A stretch of DNA of 64,000 bases from Sanderia malayensis (taxonomy: Eukaryota > Cnidaria > Scyphozoa > Semaeostomeae > Pelagiidae), in assembly GCA_013076295.1 (NCBI GenBank), contig RQOL01000828.1:1-64000 (forward strand), written 5' to 3'. The stretch's first letter is position 1, and every line of letters starts with the position of its first letter. Of this stretch, positions 41,440-50,545 are shown one piece after another. A model generated the notes under the pieces. That model made no database searches, was not told where the DNA came from, and saw nothing but the letters and a program-made list of their open reading frames with translations. Made by a program: the position numbers and the translations under genes.

Positions 41440-42825
41440 CGACAAGTAGCAATCAAGAAGTCCAGCACAAAAATCTTTGCTTATGGTTCGAAAACATGAC
41501 TGCAGTTGCTCCGAACTTGTGAAGAAGTTGTTGCCACAAAGAAAAAGATTTGTGTGAGACGTTTTCATGTTGCCAACAATGTGGAAGGAAATTTGCTCAA
41601 CTCTCAAATGGCTCAAGAATTGCACCTTATCAAATTCAACATAAACAGTGTGCAACGAGAACCAACAACAACAAAACTCCAACAAACAAATTAAGCAAAG
41701 CTATGATTAATTCGCCAGATTACATCAACCATTTGTTAGGAAAACACAAGACAGTTTTCAATGGCGTTGGAAATTTGAAAGACGTTGAAGTAAAGCTACA
41801 TACAAATCCTGAAATAATTCCAGTCATCCAAAACAACGTTGCATACCTTTCCAAATACGAAGGAAAGTAGAGACAGAAATAGAACGATCGGAGGAAAATG
41901 ACACAATCAGAAAAGTAGAGGGAACTACACAATGGGTAAGCCCCTTAGTGATAACACCAAAGAAGAACAGTGAAGAAATCAAAATTTGCGTGGACATACG
42001 TCTGCCTAACAAATAGATTTTGCGAAAAACGCCACCCTATGCCAACCACAGACGAACTGATCTCTGATTTAAATAGTGCATGTCATTTTTCTAAACTTGA
42101 TTCAAAACAAGGATACCATCAGCTCACACTAGCCGAAGAGTGAAAAAACCTCACAACATTCACAACATACAAGGGACCCAGGAGGTACAAACGTTTTTTA
42201 TTTTAGAATTAACTCCTTAGCAGAAATTTTCCAGAGCAGTAATTCTTAGACCATCCAAGACATCAGTAATGCGAAAAACATGTCTGATGACGTCATAACC
42301 TGGGGAAAGACACTCAAGGAGCACAATATTGCATTATCCAAGGTATTGCAATGATTCAAGGAGAAGAGAAACAAGCTCAATGAAGGGAAATGCTGGTTTA
42401 ATAAAACACGTCTTCAATTCTATAGCCTAGTTTTTAGCAAAGAAGGAGTCAGCCCCGATCCAAGCCTTGTACAAGACTTTGCAAACACACAGCAACGAAA
42501 GAACGCTAGTGAAGTCAGAAGCCTACTAGGGATGTCTCTACTGTGGAAAGTTTATAAAAAGATTATGCATCAATCACAGAGCCCTTTCAAGGCTGACACA
42601 GAAAAACACACAATTTCAATGGGGAAAAAGCTCTCTTGACTCTCTTGTCAGATCCGCTGATGGCTTGCTTCGATATTTCTTAGCGAAAATCAGGCACTAC
42701 AGATGCTAGTCCACACAGAATTAGTGCAATACTGTCTCAAACATGCAAACCGGAAGCAACAGTTCATAAAATGGTCGCATACGTATCAAGATTGTTGACA
42801 GCTGTTGAACAACGGTATTGGCAGA
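41440..42825 (+). pseudogene. Gypsy pol, protease end to RNase H start
   Basis: First part of the interrupted pol. The C-terminal end of the retropepsin is seen at about 41,480-41,690 (KIFAYGSKT, VEGNLLNSQMAQEL, INSVQRE). The RT then follows: HKTVFNGVGNLKDVEVKLH at about 41,735, WVSPLVITPKKN at about 41,935, FSKLDSKQGYHQLTL at 42,085-42,129, and the catalytic block NMSDDVITWG at about 42,277-42,306, where the usual YxDD reads MSDD. RASEVRSLLG-like and CGKFIK connection motifs follow at about 42,510-42,560. RNase H begins with LTAVEQRYWQ at about 42,795 and is cut at about 42,825 by the nested transposon. Stops (for example after KIFAYGSKT) and several frame changes show it is a pseudogene. 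It would have copied element RNA into DNA. Confidence 0.87.
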
Positions 42826-42857
42826 CAATGGCGTAGATAGGAAATTTTATAGGCGGG

Positions 42858-43097
42858 TGTAATGGTGGTTGAGCTACCATTACGTAATGCAACTCAAAAG
42901 ACTCGTGCGAATAAGTGATAATCGAATATGAAATATATGTAACTGATAATACGAGAATAAGAATAAGAATGAATTAAATACAATTGACAAAGTTATTTAT
43001 ATTATACATGATTGACACTGATTGACATGAACACGTGATCACAATAATTACATGAATACGAGGCTACACTATAGCGAGAATAAAATATCCTGTTACA
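42858..43097 (-). repeat. 3' LTR of the non-autonomous Gypsy-like element
   Basis: 240-bp direct repeat of 45,889-46,127. In element sense it starts tgtaacaggat and ends ccattaca. Shared landmarks are ctcgctatag, the tcacgtgttcatg box and the A/T-rich tail with attctcg. Differences from the other LTR are scattered substitutions and one- to four-base indels. Confidence 0.9.
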
Positions 43098-43114
43098 GCC
43101 TACCCTTTCTACCG
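43098..43114 (-). other. Polypurine tract of the non-autonomous element
   Basis: In element sense cggtagaaagggtaggc lies directly before the 3' LTR start (tgtaaca). Its position and purine content fit the plus-strand primer of an LTR retrotransposon. Confidence 0.65.
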
Positions 43115-43324
43115 AAAAAAAAATGATGAAGTTATTTTTTTTGCTAAAGATACGATACACGATAATAAATTGTTAAAATACGATATAAAGATTATAAATT
43201 GGCTATTAGGTACGATATATATGATAATAAAAATTTTTTTGTGTGTTAGTGTTAGTTAATAGCAGCAAAAGCTAGTAAATTAAGTCAAGGGAGAAGAGTG
43301 TTTAGAGAACAAGTCAGAGTTTAG

Positions 43325-43390
43325 TGACATGACATAAGTTGGAGCTCTGCGGGGCTCTAACGATAAGGAGGTCCATAAACTGGGGGAGCG
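43325..43390 (-). pseudogene. Truncated N-terminus of Gypsy RT
   Basis: Immediately downstream of the long gag-protease frame, one base out of frame, the minus strand reads GDAPPVYGPPYR, then a TAG, then SPAELQLMS. This is the start of a Ty3/Gypsy RT, whose usual form has a YRLSPAE-like stretch here. The similarity stops after about 20 codons, and A/T-rich sequence leads to the polypurine tract. It shows that the element descends from an autonomous Gypsy by deletion of pol and was not born as a gag-only element. The one-base shift and the stop add further damage. Confidence 0.8.
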
Positions 43391-45846
43391 TCACCCGGTA
43401 TCAAGATTGTGATGAAAGCCATGAACTGTGGATAAAGGAGAGTTGGGCAAATGAAAGGCTTGCGAGTAGCGTTTGATTAATTGTTTGAATGCACCAAAAA
43501 CGTGTGGCGGAACATGTGCGTAAGTCTGTGTGTGAAGCTCTAAGGCCTGAAAGAAAAGTTGTAAATTTTCTGGGGAGGTATAAGGAAGAGGATTATCCGG
43601 TGTTGCAGGAAAGAATTGGTCATGTTTGTCTAGGCCAGAATTATTTTGGTCCAAAAATGGAGACAAAATATCAGAGGATTGGGTGGTAGTGACGTCTGTT
43701 GGCAATGAAACAAGGGAATTAAAAGATATTGAATCGGTTGGAGCGGAAGGGGAGGAAAGGTGACGATGCCATGACTCAGATAGATGATGGGCTGTATGCG
43801 TGGCGGCCTCTTCGAAATCGGAGATATCACTGTGTTGTTGCGTACGAATTTGCCCAAGGGACACATTGTGAGGTAAGTGAACTGACCATTTGAAAGAAAT
43901 GCTGTTTTGATCAAAAATCGGTGAAAACTGCAAAGGCAAAGAGGTCAATAAACAGATGACATTGGCCACAGAGCCCTGGGGAGGACGAGTGGTCATCAGG
44001 CCCTGGGTGGGAAAGGCTGCTAGAGGATTAGAATCGTGACATGTGATTGAAAAGTTCAGATCGGGTGCGGCGAAAAATACTTTCAGGGCTTTGGACTGAA
44101 TGTGTGCGTCTGTCATACGCAAATGATTCTGACCAAATAAAATAGGCCACGATAACTGAGGCACAACAAGCATGGTAAATGTGGTCAGACTGCCATTTTC
44201 CCAAACGATAGGGACTTGCATAGTGCCAACTGCCCGTAGGTTGGACGATGGGCCTGCAACCGAAACAGGGACATGCTGGGCGAGTTTTACAAAGTGTAGG
44301 TCAGGTCTAGATTTTGCAACAATTTCGGCATGATTTTGACTGACCAGAGAAACAGAGCAACAGCTGTCAAGGGGAAGTGGTAGGGAAACACCCCCAGAAA
44401 CGATTTTAGTGCACAAAATATTGCGATTACGAAGGTCAAGTGCTGAAACTGACGAAACAGGGTTAGAAGGCGTGACTGCTGGCATACCGTAACTGTGATC
44501 GGGCGGAGAACAGGGCCTAGCGGGGGCAGATGGGGTTGGTTGAGGAGAGGTTGGAAGAGATTTTTCTACTTCAGCAAGAATAGTAGTTGTTAGATCGTGT
44601 TTTAAACTACTCATGCAGTCCGAGACGATAACTTTAACCGAATCTAAGGTGACACAATCAGTGGAATCTGCCACGCGCGCAGAAACAGCAGATGATATAT
44701 GATCACGTGAAAAACGATTATTAGATGAGCGATAAGGACGAGGAGCATTATTTGAAGTAGAATTGTTAGACGAATAGTGGGAACCAGAAAATGTATGTCG
44801 AGTTTGATTAGCAGCGTGGGGATTAGTAGTGTTAGGACCATTAATAGCACTAACCTCATGATTAAGGGCTTTACAATTAAAGGTATAACAAATAGAGCAT
44901 TTATGGATATAACCATTTTTACATGTTTTAGAATCAAGCTCACATCGACTGGGCGAAAAACGATTAAATTTTTTGCAAATTTCAGTTTTTAAATTCATAC
45001 CTTGTTGAGTGTGGGCATCAGTTTTTGGTGTACGTCTTGGAGGAGCAGTGGGTGGAGTGGTGTAAAGGAGGTCGGTGTGGGGAAGCTTCGTTGGGGCAGA
45101 TGACATCATTGATTCGTGTCGCTTTGCAGATTCGACTGCGGCCAGAAGATCGGTAAATGGCTGTTCTCGAGTGATGAGATATTTACCAATATCGGGAAGC
45201 AGCTTTATGGAGAAGGCGTGGATGAGCTCAACTTGTAAACCATCTGGAAAACAGTGAATTCCCGGCACGAGTTTCTGTAACAAATGCTGCGTCTCCATAA
45301 AACAATGAGCAAAGTTCGAGACTGATTCATCAGGATTTTGGTGCAGAGAATAATATGTGGCCAAAAGGTTGCGAATTTGTTGTTCTCTGGGAATGCCACG
45401 TTGTAGTCGTAGTAGCTGGAGACCTTCGTCATACAGGGACAGGAATTCATTGGTTAATGTTTTGTGCGATATACGGGAAGCATTTGAAAGCTCAAAAGAG
45501 CAAATAATGTCAAAGGCACGTGAGTCTTTCTGACATTGTTGCTTCAAATACGGTAACCAAAACTTTGCATGGATGTTGGAAGAGGATAATACCTGTGATA
45601 GCTGTTCACAAAAGCGGTCGATTTGAAGTTGGCCACCGGTAAATTCTGGGAGTGTGAGCGGAGGAAGACGCAAGGCAGCTTGCGATTGCTGATCACCACA
45701 AGAGCGAACTGAAGCGGATAGTTCGTTAACGGCGTGCGAGATGTCTGAAATTTGTTGCTGTGTCGTTCCTGTGACTGCTCGGTTTGATCACGAATGGCAC
45801 CAGCGAGTCCATTGATCAGGCCAAGACGTTCCTCTGGAGAAGCCAT
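43391..45846 (-). pseudogene. Gag-protease polyprotein of a Gypsy-like element
   Basis: A 760-codon open frame (43,391-45,673) plus an N-terminal part in another frame that begins MASPEERLGLINGL at 45,846; a frameshift near 45,760 separates them. The first 250 or so residues are Gag (PLTLPEFTGGQLQIDRF, LATYYSLHQNPDESVSNF), followed by a Cys/His-rich segment at about 230-265 (CKKFNRFSPSRC, CKNGYIHKC, CYTFNCKALNH). A long Ser/Asn/Pro-rich linker follows. The aspartic protease at about 420-540 has the active-site region LPLDSCCSVSLVS and the distal WPILFGQNHL. The triad reads D-S-C instead of D-T/S-G; from memory related animal elements share this, so it need not be damage. The C-terminus runs towards RT and ends at a stop caused by one extra G at about 43,390. 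Gag would package element RNA. The N-terminal start is inferred from homology of layout. Confidence 0.82.
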
Positions 45847-45869
45847 GAGGAAGAACAAAGAACGAAAAT

Positions 45870-45884
45870 CGGATTCTAACACCA
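45870..45884 (-). other. Primer-binding site of the non-autonomous element
   Basis: In element sense TGGTGTTAGAATCCG begins four bases after the end of the 5' LTR. The TGG start pairs with the CCA end of a tRNA. The sequence resembles the leucine-type sites (TGGTGTCAGAAG) of other Gypsy and BEL elements; the tRNA identity is inference. Confidence 0.7.
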
Positions 45885-45888
45885 CTTC

Positions 45889-46127
45889 TGTAGTGGTGGT
45901 CGAGCTACCATTACGTAATGCAACTCAAAAAGACTCGTGCAAATAAGTGATAATCGAATATGAAATACATGTAACTGATAATACGAGAATAAGAATAAGA
46001 GTGAATTAAATACAATTGACGAAGGTATTTATATTATACACGATTGACATTGATTGATATGAACACGTGATCACAATAATTACATGAATACGAGGCGACA
46101 CTATAGCGAGAATGTAATCCTGTTACT
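45889..46127 (-). repeat. 5' LTR of the non-autonomous Gypsy-like element
   Basis: Direct repeat of 42,858-43,097. The inner edge is tgtagtggtggtcg (element sense ends ...ctaca). The outer edge reads gttact where the other copy has gttaca, so the terminal TG is lost in this copy. It would have carried the element promoter. Confidence 0.9.
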
Positions 46128-46151
46128 CGGGGGTGGGGGGGGGGTAGGGGG
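46128..46151 (+). other. G-run tract with G-quadruplex potential
   Basis: Runs of five, ten and five G separated by single T or TA on the plus strand, next to the LTR outer edge and inside the MITE-like transposon. The tract could fold as a G-quadruplex. It may also be a sequencing-sensitive homopolymer. Confidence 0.6.
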
Positions 46152-46303
46152 CGAGAAAGTCAGATTTTTCGACAAAATTTAATAAGCATTTTTGTTGATT
46201 CTAGACTAAAAATATGAGATTTTCCAAGATTTTCCGAGAAAATGGTATTTTTGCTCTATAGGGGGCGTTTTTGCCCCCTGACCGCCCTTTATCTACGCCA
46301 CTG

Positions 46304-47640
46304 CAAGAAGCGCTAGGATTAGTATGGGGAATCGAACGTCTTCATCTATTCTTATACGGATCAGGAAATTTTGTTGTGTATACTGATGCCAAAGCTCTGG
46401 GAACAATCTTCAATAATCCAGTTGCAAAACCACTGGCTCGCATCAAGAAATTCTGCAACTTCTCCTGCAAAATTACAGCTTCACAGTAAAGTTCAAGAAG
46501 GGATCTGATAACCCATCAGGTTACATGTCATGCCATCCAGCTTCATATCGCACAGAGCCAGACACAATTGTTGAAGAATATGTAAACTTCATCACCAAAA
46601 ATGCTGTCCGGAAGGCCATGACTTTGCAGGAAATTGAAGAGGAAACCGAAAAGGATCAAACTCTCCAAGCTGTAATTGACTTAATTTGCAAAAACAAATG
46701 GCAGGAAGTGGAAGAAATCAAACATTCTACAATAAACAAACAAGATCTCCAAATACTGCTCAACATCAGACAAAGATCTGACTGTCAAAGGAAACATCAT
46801 TTTGAAGGATACCAAAATCATTATACTGCAGACACTACGCCACAAATCTTAGATAGTGTGTTACTGCGTGAAAAGATATGGTTCCCATATATCGACAACA
46901 AAGTGAAATAATTTGTTGAAACATACATTGCTTGTCAAGCAACCGGTCCTGAACACAACAAGGAACCTATGAAATCAGCAAAGTTGCCACAGGCACCATG
47001 GCACAGAGTAAAAGCAGATTTTTTGGTCCAGTACCATCTGAAGAGTATTTTCTTCCAGTCATCGACAATGACAGTCAATTTCCAGAAGTTGCATATTCGG
47101 TACACATGTAGTTCCAATCAAATTCGTATGAGACTATGGTCACCCATTTAACGCAAGTGAAATAAAAAATGTGGCCAGGAACACCACTGTGGCCTAGACA
47201 AAATGAAGAAGTAGAATCCTTCAATTGACCACTTAAGAAATTATTGCAAATGTCAAAAATCAAAGGAAAAAATTGGAGAAAAAAACTCGACCCCTTTCTA
47301 CTAAACTATAGATCAACACCACACTGCAGAACTAAAGTTGCACCCGTCAAACTACTGTTCAATCGCGTGGTAACAACGAAGATTCCTATCATAGAAATCA
47401 GGTTAAAGCCATCAAACAAACACAAGCTTCTCCAACCAAATGACAAAGACAGCAAGGAAAAGGCAAAAGTCTCCTGTGACAAAGGACATCACACAAAACC
47501 ATCCGATATCAGGGAAGGGAATCTCGTACTGGTTAAAGAGGAAAGATTAAACAAAGTCACGAGTAATCGCCGAGAAATCAGACCATAAAATCACTGGACA
47601 GATTTCATTGTTCAAAGAGTTCTACAACACCTTTGATTCA
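46304..47640 (+). pseudogene. Gypsy pol, RNase H end to integrase
   Basis: Second part of the pol split at 42,825. RNase H resumes with EALGLVWGIERLHLFLYG and VVYTDAKALGTIF (46,306-46,420), then ARIKKFCNF and, in another frame, the tether with a SGYMSCHPAS-like segment. Integrase follows: LREKIWFPYIDNKVK at about 46,865, the zinc-binding CQA near 46,937, APWHRVKADF with the first catalytic Asp at about 46,994, and after several frame changes NYRSTPHCRTKVAPVKLLFNR at about 47,306. The basic C-terminal region has HHTKPSDIREGNLVLVKEE at about 47,490. The second Asp and the catalytic Glu region (about 47,100-47,250) is too damaged to read. It would have inserted element DNA into the genome; it is now inactive. 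Confidence 0.85.
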
Positions 47641-47872
47641 ACACCTGACTCACAAATGGATGAAGATGATGCAGTTAAAGAGGACAATAACGATCAAAGT
47701 CAGACTGAACCTGAAAAAAAATTGTACATCAATAACCAAAGAGATTAAGCACAATGCCTATGTACTATGGACAAGTTATCTCCTGTCCTATCTCCTACGG
47801 CCTTAATAAACTGCTGAAAATATAATCATTGTTATAATCATTTTTATGATAACCGTTATGAAGTTATAATTT

Positions 47873-47887
47873 GAAGAAGAGGAGAGA
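47873..47887 (+). other. Polypurine tract of the plus-strand Gypsy element
   Basis: Fifteen purines, gaagaagaggagaga, lie directly before TGTTATGGAC, the start of the 3' LTR. This fits the plus-strand primer. Confidence 0.75.
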
Positions 47888-48120
47888 TGTTATGGACTCC
47901 CTATGACACCATTATCTATTTTCTAGGAACATTGGGAAAGTTATATGATCGTGGAGTGGATATATTTTATTCATGATATGTTCGGTTAAATATCATCATC
48001 ATATCTGACTATTCTTTTACCTGTCGACTTATAAATACAACATCTAGCAGGCAAAAAATACTTCAGAAGTCTTGCAGAAATGAGATAAACTTCATCAAGA
48101 TGATTATTAATGTTTCTACA
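47888..48120 (+). repeat. 3' LTR of the plus-strand Gypsy element
   Basis: A 233-bp segment starting TGTTATGGACTCCC and ending TTTCTACA, placed just after the polypurine tract and downstream of integrase. A TATA-like ttataaata is at about 48,029, which would drive transcription if this were a 5' LTR. There is no partner copy in the window, so the end at 48,120 rests on the TG...CA rule. Confidence 0.65.
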
Positions 48121-49146
48121 CATATTTTGGATGGGAAATTAACACCCAGTTTTTATACTCACTACCCAGGGAATAGTTATGCAAAAAGAAATTATAAGAA
48201 AAATAAAATGAAAAATGAATTAATGAAAAACTTAATTGTCGTTGAACTTATAATCTCAGGCAAGAAAATAACGACAACCTTCATTTAGATTTACATCAGT
48301 CAACAACTTCACCAATCCCATCACTCTCAGTTACAAGCGCTCTTTCCAAAATTACTTTTCCTTCCTACAAAAATGATAAAATGCAAAATGATTTATCAAA
48401 AAGTTCGTACATTGTTTAAGCAGCCAAAATGACATAGCAATCTTTTGGTACATTAATCCCCGCAAATTTTGGGCGGGTAAATTTTCGGACAAATGCACAG
48501 TCCGAAAAATTAACCGTCCGAATTTTTTATCATCCGAAAATTCTACAGTCCAAAAATTTGCCTGGCAATAAACTATCTGTAAAAGTTGCAAAATAGATTT
48601 CCTCAACATTCCGATATAATTTATTGACCAAACAATAATTTAGAAAGTTACTGCAATACCCTGTATAGGTAGACATAAAATAGAAATAGGAAGAAAATGT
48701 GAAAATAAATGGTTTTGTTAGCTATTACTTAAAGATGCATGCTAGGTGTAGTCAAACAAAAAACTACAAAAGAGCCAACGTTTCGTTCAGCCATCCAATA
48801 CCAATATAGCAAGATTCTCCTGGCCAGTTGACTTGCTTGATTTATCTTCGTCATCAGTATGATCATCATCATGCATGATTGCCCAGCTTCCTCTAAATTC
48901 TCTGATTCATTTCCTTTTGTTTTTGGAAATGGCTCATCTGAGAATTCCCCAGTTTCATTGTCAAGACTCGATGTTGATAAAAACTAGAGCTGTATTCATA
49001 TACCCAATCATTATCTACCTATCTACAATTAATGTACATTGACCTTAACAAAAAGGTATTACATACAGAGGTTAGTAATTAGTACTTAAAATAGTAGCTA
49101 AAAATCAGTAAAGTGAAAAAAAGTTTTTTTAATTATTATTTAAGAG
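48121..49146. other. Unassigned sequence
   Basis: A/T-rich, with no recognised gene. It contains the foldback at 48,472-48,568. On the minus strand at about 48,790-48,990 two overlapping frames give acidic, low-complexity text (LDNETGEFSDEPFPK, then HDDDHTDDEDK before a stop). It could be a decayed exon or transposon tail, but nothing supports a function. Confidence 0.4.
48472..48568. repeat. Foldback with repeated tccgaaaatt motifs
   Basis: Outer arms gggcgggtaaattttcggac and gtccaaaaatttgcctggc are imperfect inverted repeats. Between them gtccgaaaaatt, gtccgaattttt and atccgaaaattc repeat the same core. It looks like a small hairpin element or the decayed end of one. Confidence 0.55.
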
Positions 49147-50297
49147 TGTGCCCAATGTGAGTTTACAAGGGTGAAGGAAAAGGTAAACAAAATGTAACAA
49201 GTGGGAAAGTTATCAACCGAAGCAGGACTCATAGTGTATGAAAAGACAGTGGTCCCTATGCTAACTTACAATATGGAATGTTGGACAAATATAGAGGAAA
49301 AACATCTAAAAAGATTGGAGCAAATTCAAGGAGGAATTTTGAAAAGAATTTTGAAATTGCCCAGCTCAACACCGTATTGGGCTTTGTTAAAAGAGCTAGG
49401 AATTTGGACATTAAAAAGAAAAGTTGACCACCAGCGGCTAATGCTGTTTCAAAATTTGATAAAATCAGGTGAGAGTAGGTTAGGCAGGCAAATTGTAGAA
49501 GAACAAATGAAATGCAGTGGAAGGAATTGGTTCAATTACACAAAACAAATAGCAGAAGAAATAGGTATAGAGGTAGAAAGGGTATTTGAGCTATCAAAGG
49601 ATCAGTGGAAAAGGAAAGTAAAAAATAAAATGCAAGAAAGTTTAGAAAGGGAGGCAAAGAAAAAGGAATCAGAGTTTAAAAAAATGAGACACCAAAAAGA
49701 ACAAAAGTTTGAAAGAAAGAGATATTTGAAAGAAATGGAAACTAAAGAAGCGAGTCAAACCATCAGGAGAAGACTGGCAATGATAGACCTAAGGAATAAT
49801 TTTGGAAAAGGAAGGGTATGTTCATGTGAACAGAAGGAAACATCGGAACATGTGATGATGTGCGAAGAAGAAATGGAAGTAAAGTGGCTGAAAGAAACAG
49901 TTAACTTAGAGTTAATTAGGAAAGTCAACAGTTTTATGGAGAAGAAATTAAAGGACAGAAATTCAGCATAAAAATAGAGGAAAAGAAAAAAAAGAAAAAA
50001 AAATGAAAATGTAAAAAAAAAGCATTGAAAATGAAATATTTTAAATGTCTTGCACCCCTGTATGAAAAATGCAGCGATTCTTGTCAGAGACGACAAAGGG
50101 GACAAAGCAAAGATTCAAAGATTCAAACATTCAAAGTGGTGAAGGTAATTCATGGTGACATTTCAATCGAAAGTGAATAGAGAGGCTCAGAGGGAGTCGG
50201 TGAGCAAGGTCAACTTCTTGATCTGTTGGGTGCAATGAGGTTGCATTGCCAAAAAATAAAATAAAAACAAAATAAAATAAAATAAAAATAAAATTAT
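49147..50297 (+). mobile_element. 5'-truncated non-LTR retrotransposon (LINE)
   Basis: Holds the 3' part of a LINE: the end of the RT coding region, a 3' UTR of about 250 bp rich in A and G, and a simple tail of aaaat/aaata repeats at about 50,250-50,297. Recognisable coding starts at about 49,147, so the copy is 5'-truncated, as is usual for target-primed insertion. The frame is long and open, which suggests a rather young copy. Confidence 0.75.
49201..49971 (+). CDS. C-terminal part of LINE reverse transcriptase
   Basis: An open frame of 256 codons. The N-terminal 75 residues match the thumb end of non-LTR RTs: LIVYEKTVVPMLTYNMECW, RLEQIQGGILKRILKLP and TPYWALLKELGIW are the usual run after the RT catalytic core. 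A Lys/Glu-rich coiled-coil-like region follows (about 120-190). Near the C-terminus is CSCEQKETSEHVMMC, a C-x-C-x7-H-x4-C motif like the nucleic-acid-binding knuckle at the end of many LINE ORF2 proteins. The RT active site and endonuclease are missing, so this is a fragment that cannot act alone. The clade (CR1, Jockey or RTE-like) cannot be fixed by eye. The given start is only the first start-like codon after the truncation; reading continues upstream to about 49,147. Confidence 0.75.
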   Translation: MGKLSTEAGLIVYEKTVVPMLTYNMECWTNIEEKHLKRLEQIQGGILKRILKLPSSTPYWALLKELGIWTLKRKVDHQRLMLFQNLIKSGESRLGRQIVEEQMKCSGRNWFNYTKQIAEEIGIEVERVFELSKDQWKRKVKNKMQESLEREAKKKESEFKKMRHQKEQKFERKRYLKEMETKEASQTIRRRLAMIDLRNNFGKGRVCSCEQKETSEHVMMCEEEMEVKWLKETVNLELIRKVNSFMEKKLKDRNSA

Positions 50298-50310
50298 GAA
50301 AAAAGTTCAA

Positions 50311-50545
50311 CTAAATAAATAATATACTTAATTTCTTAATGGCCAGTTCATTAAAGTTGTCTAATTCCCTTGTCAGGGAATCTAACAACTTTTAATTTCT
50401 AATACCCTCTGTTACTGAGTTCCAGATGTTAGTTGCGCTTGGTATAAATGAGAACTTAAATTTTCAGCAAGGTAGTTGAAATACCCAGTTACTGCGGCAT
50501 CCATGGGGGTTAATTGGTCTGAACACAGTTGTTGGGATATCTATT
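50311..50545 (-). pseudogene. Second LINE RT tail, minus strand
   Basis: The minus strand reads PINPHGCRSNWVFQLP, a stop, then FKFSFIPSATNIWNSV and LDSLTRELDNF before a terminal stop at 50,311-50,313. This is the typical end of CR1-like and related LINE ORF2 proteins, where an SFFPRTIRDWNSLP-like stretch is followed by a short helical tail. One in-frame stop separates the two halves of the tail. It lies tail-to-tail with the LINE at 49,147-50,297 and belongs to a different family. Confidence 0.65.

Larger units (their letters stand above)
42858..46127 (-). mobile_element. Non-autonomous Gypsy-like LTR element (gag-protease only)
   Basis: A 3.27-kb element on the minus strand: LTRs of about 240 bp at both ends, primer-binding site, one long gag-protease frame, a tiny start of RT, and a polypurine tract. 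The LTRs start TG and end CA in element sense, except that the outer edge of the 5' LTR is mutated. A candidate 4-bp target duplication, cggg, flanks it (42,854-42,857 and 46,128-46,131). RT, RNase H and integrase are absent, so any movement needed proteins from a full-length relative. The LTR pair is very similar (a few substitutions and small indels), which suggests fairly recent insertion. Confidence 0.88.
42826..46303. mobile_element. Short TIR DNA transposon carrying a nested LTR element
   Basis: The ends are caatggcgtagata at 42,826 and its near-perfect inverse tatctacgccactg ending at 46,303. These terminal repeats are of the CAGTGGCGTA type found on many animal DNA transposons. Without the nested LTR element only about 210 bp remain, so this was a MITE-like non-autonomous copy. 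Its interior has a very G-rich tract and a small hairpin (gggggcg, then ttttt, then gccccc, at about 46,261). It sits inside RNase H codons of the Gypsy pol. I could not recognise a clean target-site duplication, so the superfamily is left open. Confidence 0.72.
41430..48120 (+). mobile_element. Ty3/Gypsy element, 5'-truncated, interrupted
   Basis: Remains of one plus-strand Gypsy retrotransposon: end of protease, RT, RNase H, integrase, polypurine tract and 3' LTR in correct order. Similarity is to the K02A2.6-like type common in invertebrates. A 3.5-kb nested insertion (42,826-46,303) splits the RNase H region. No 5' LTR, primer-binding site or gag is present; the left end abuts the hAT remnant. 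Frameshifts and stops throughout mean it cannot encode a working polyprotein. Confidence 0.88.

Noticed and set aside
43489..43914. Plus- and minus-strand frames overlapping the Gag-protease gene
   Set aside because: They are shadow frames of the 760-codon minus-strand gene and have no domain content of their own.
42826..46303. 8-bp target-site duplication that would make the TIR element a hAT
   Set aside because: Flanks ttggcaga and caagaagc do not match. No duplication could be shown, so the superfamily was left open.
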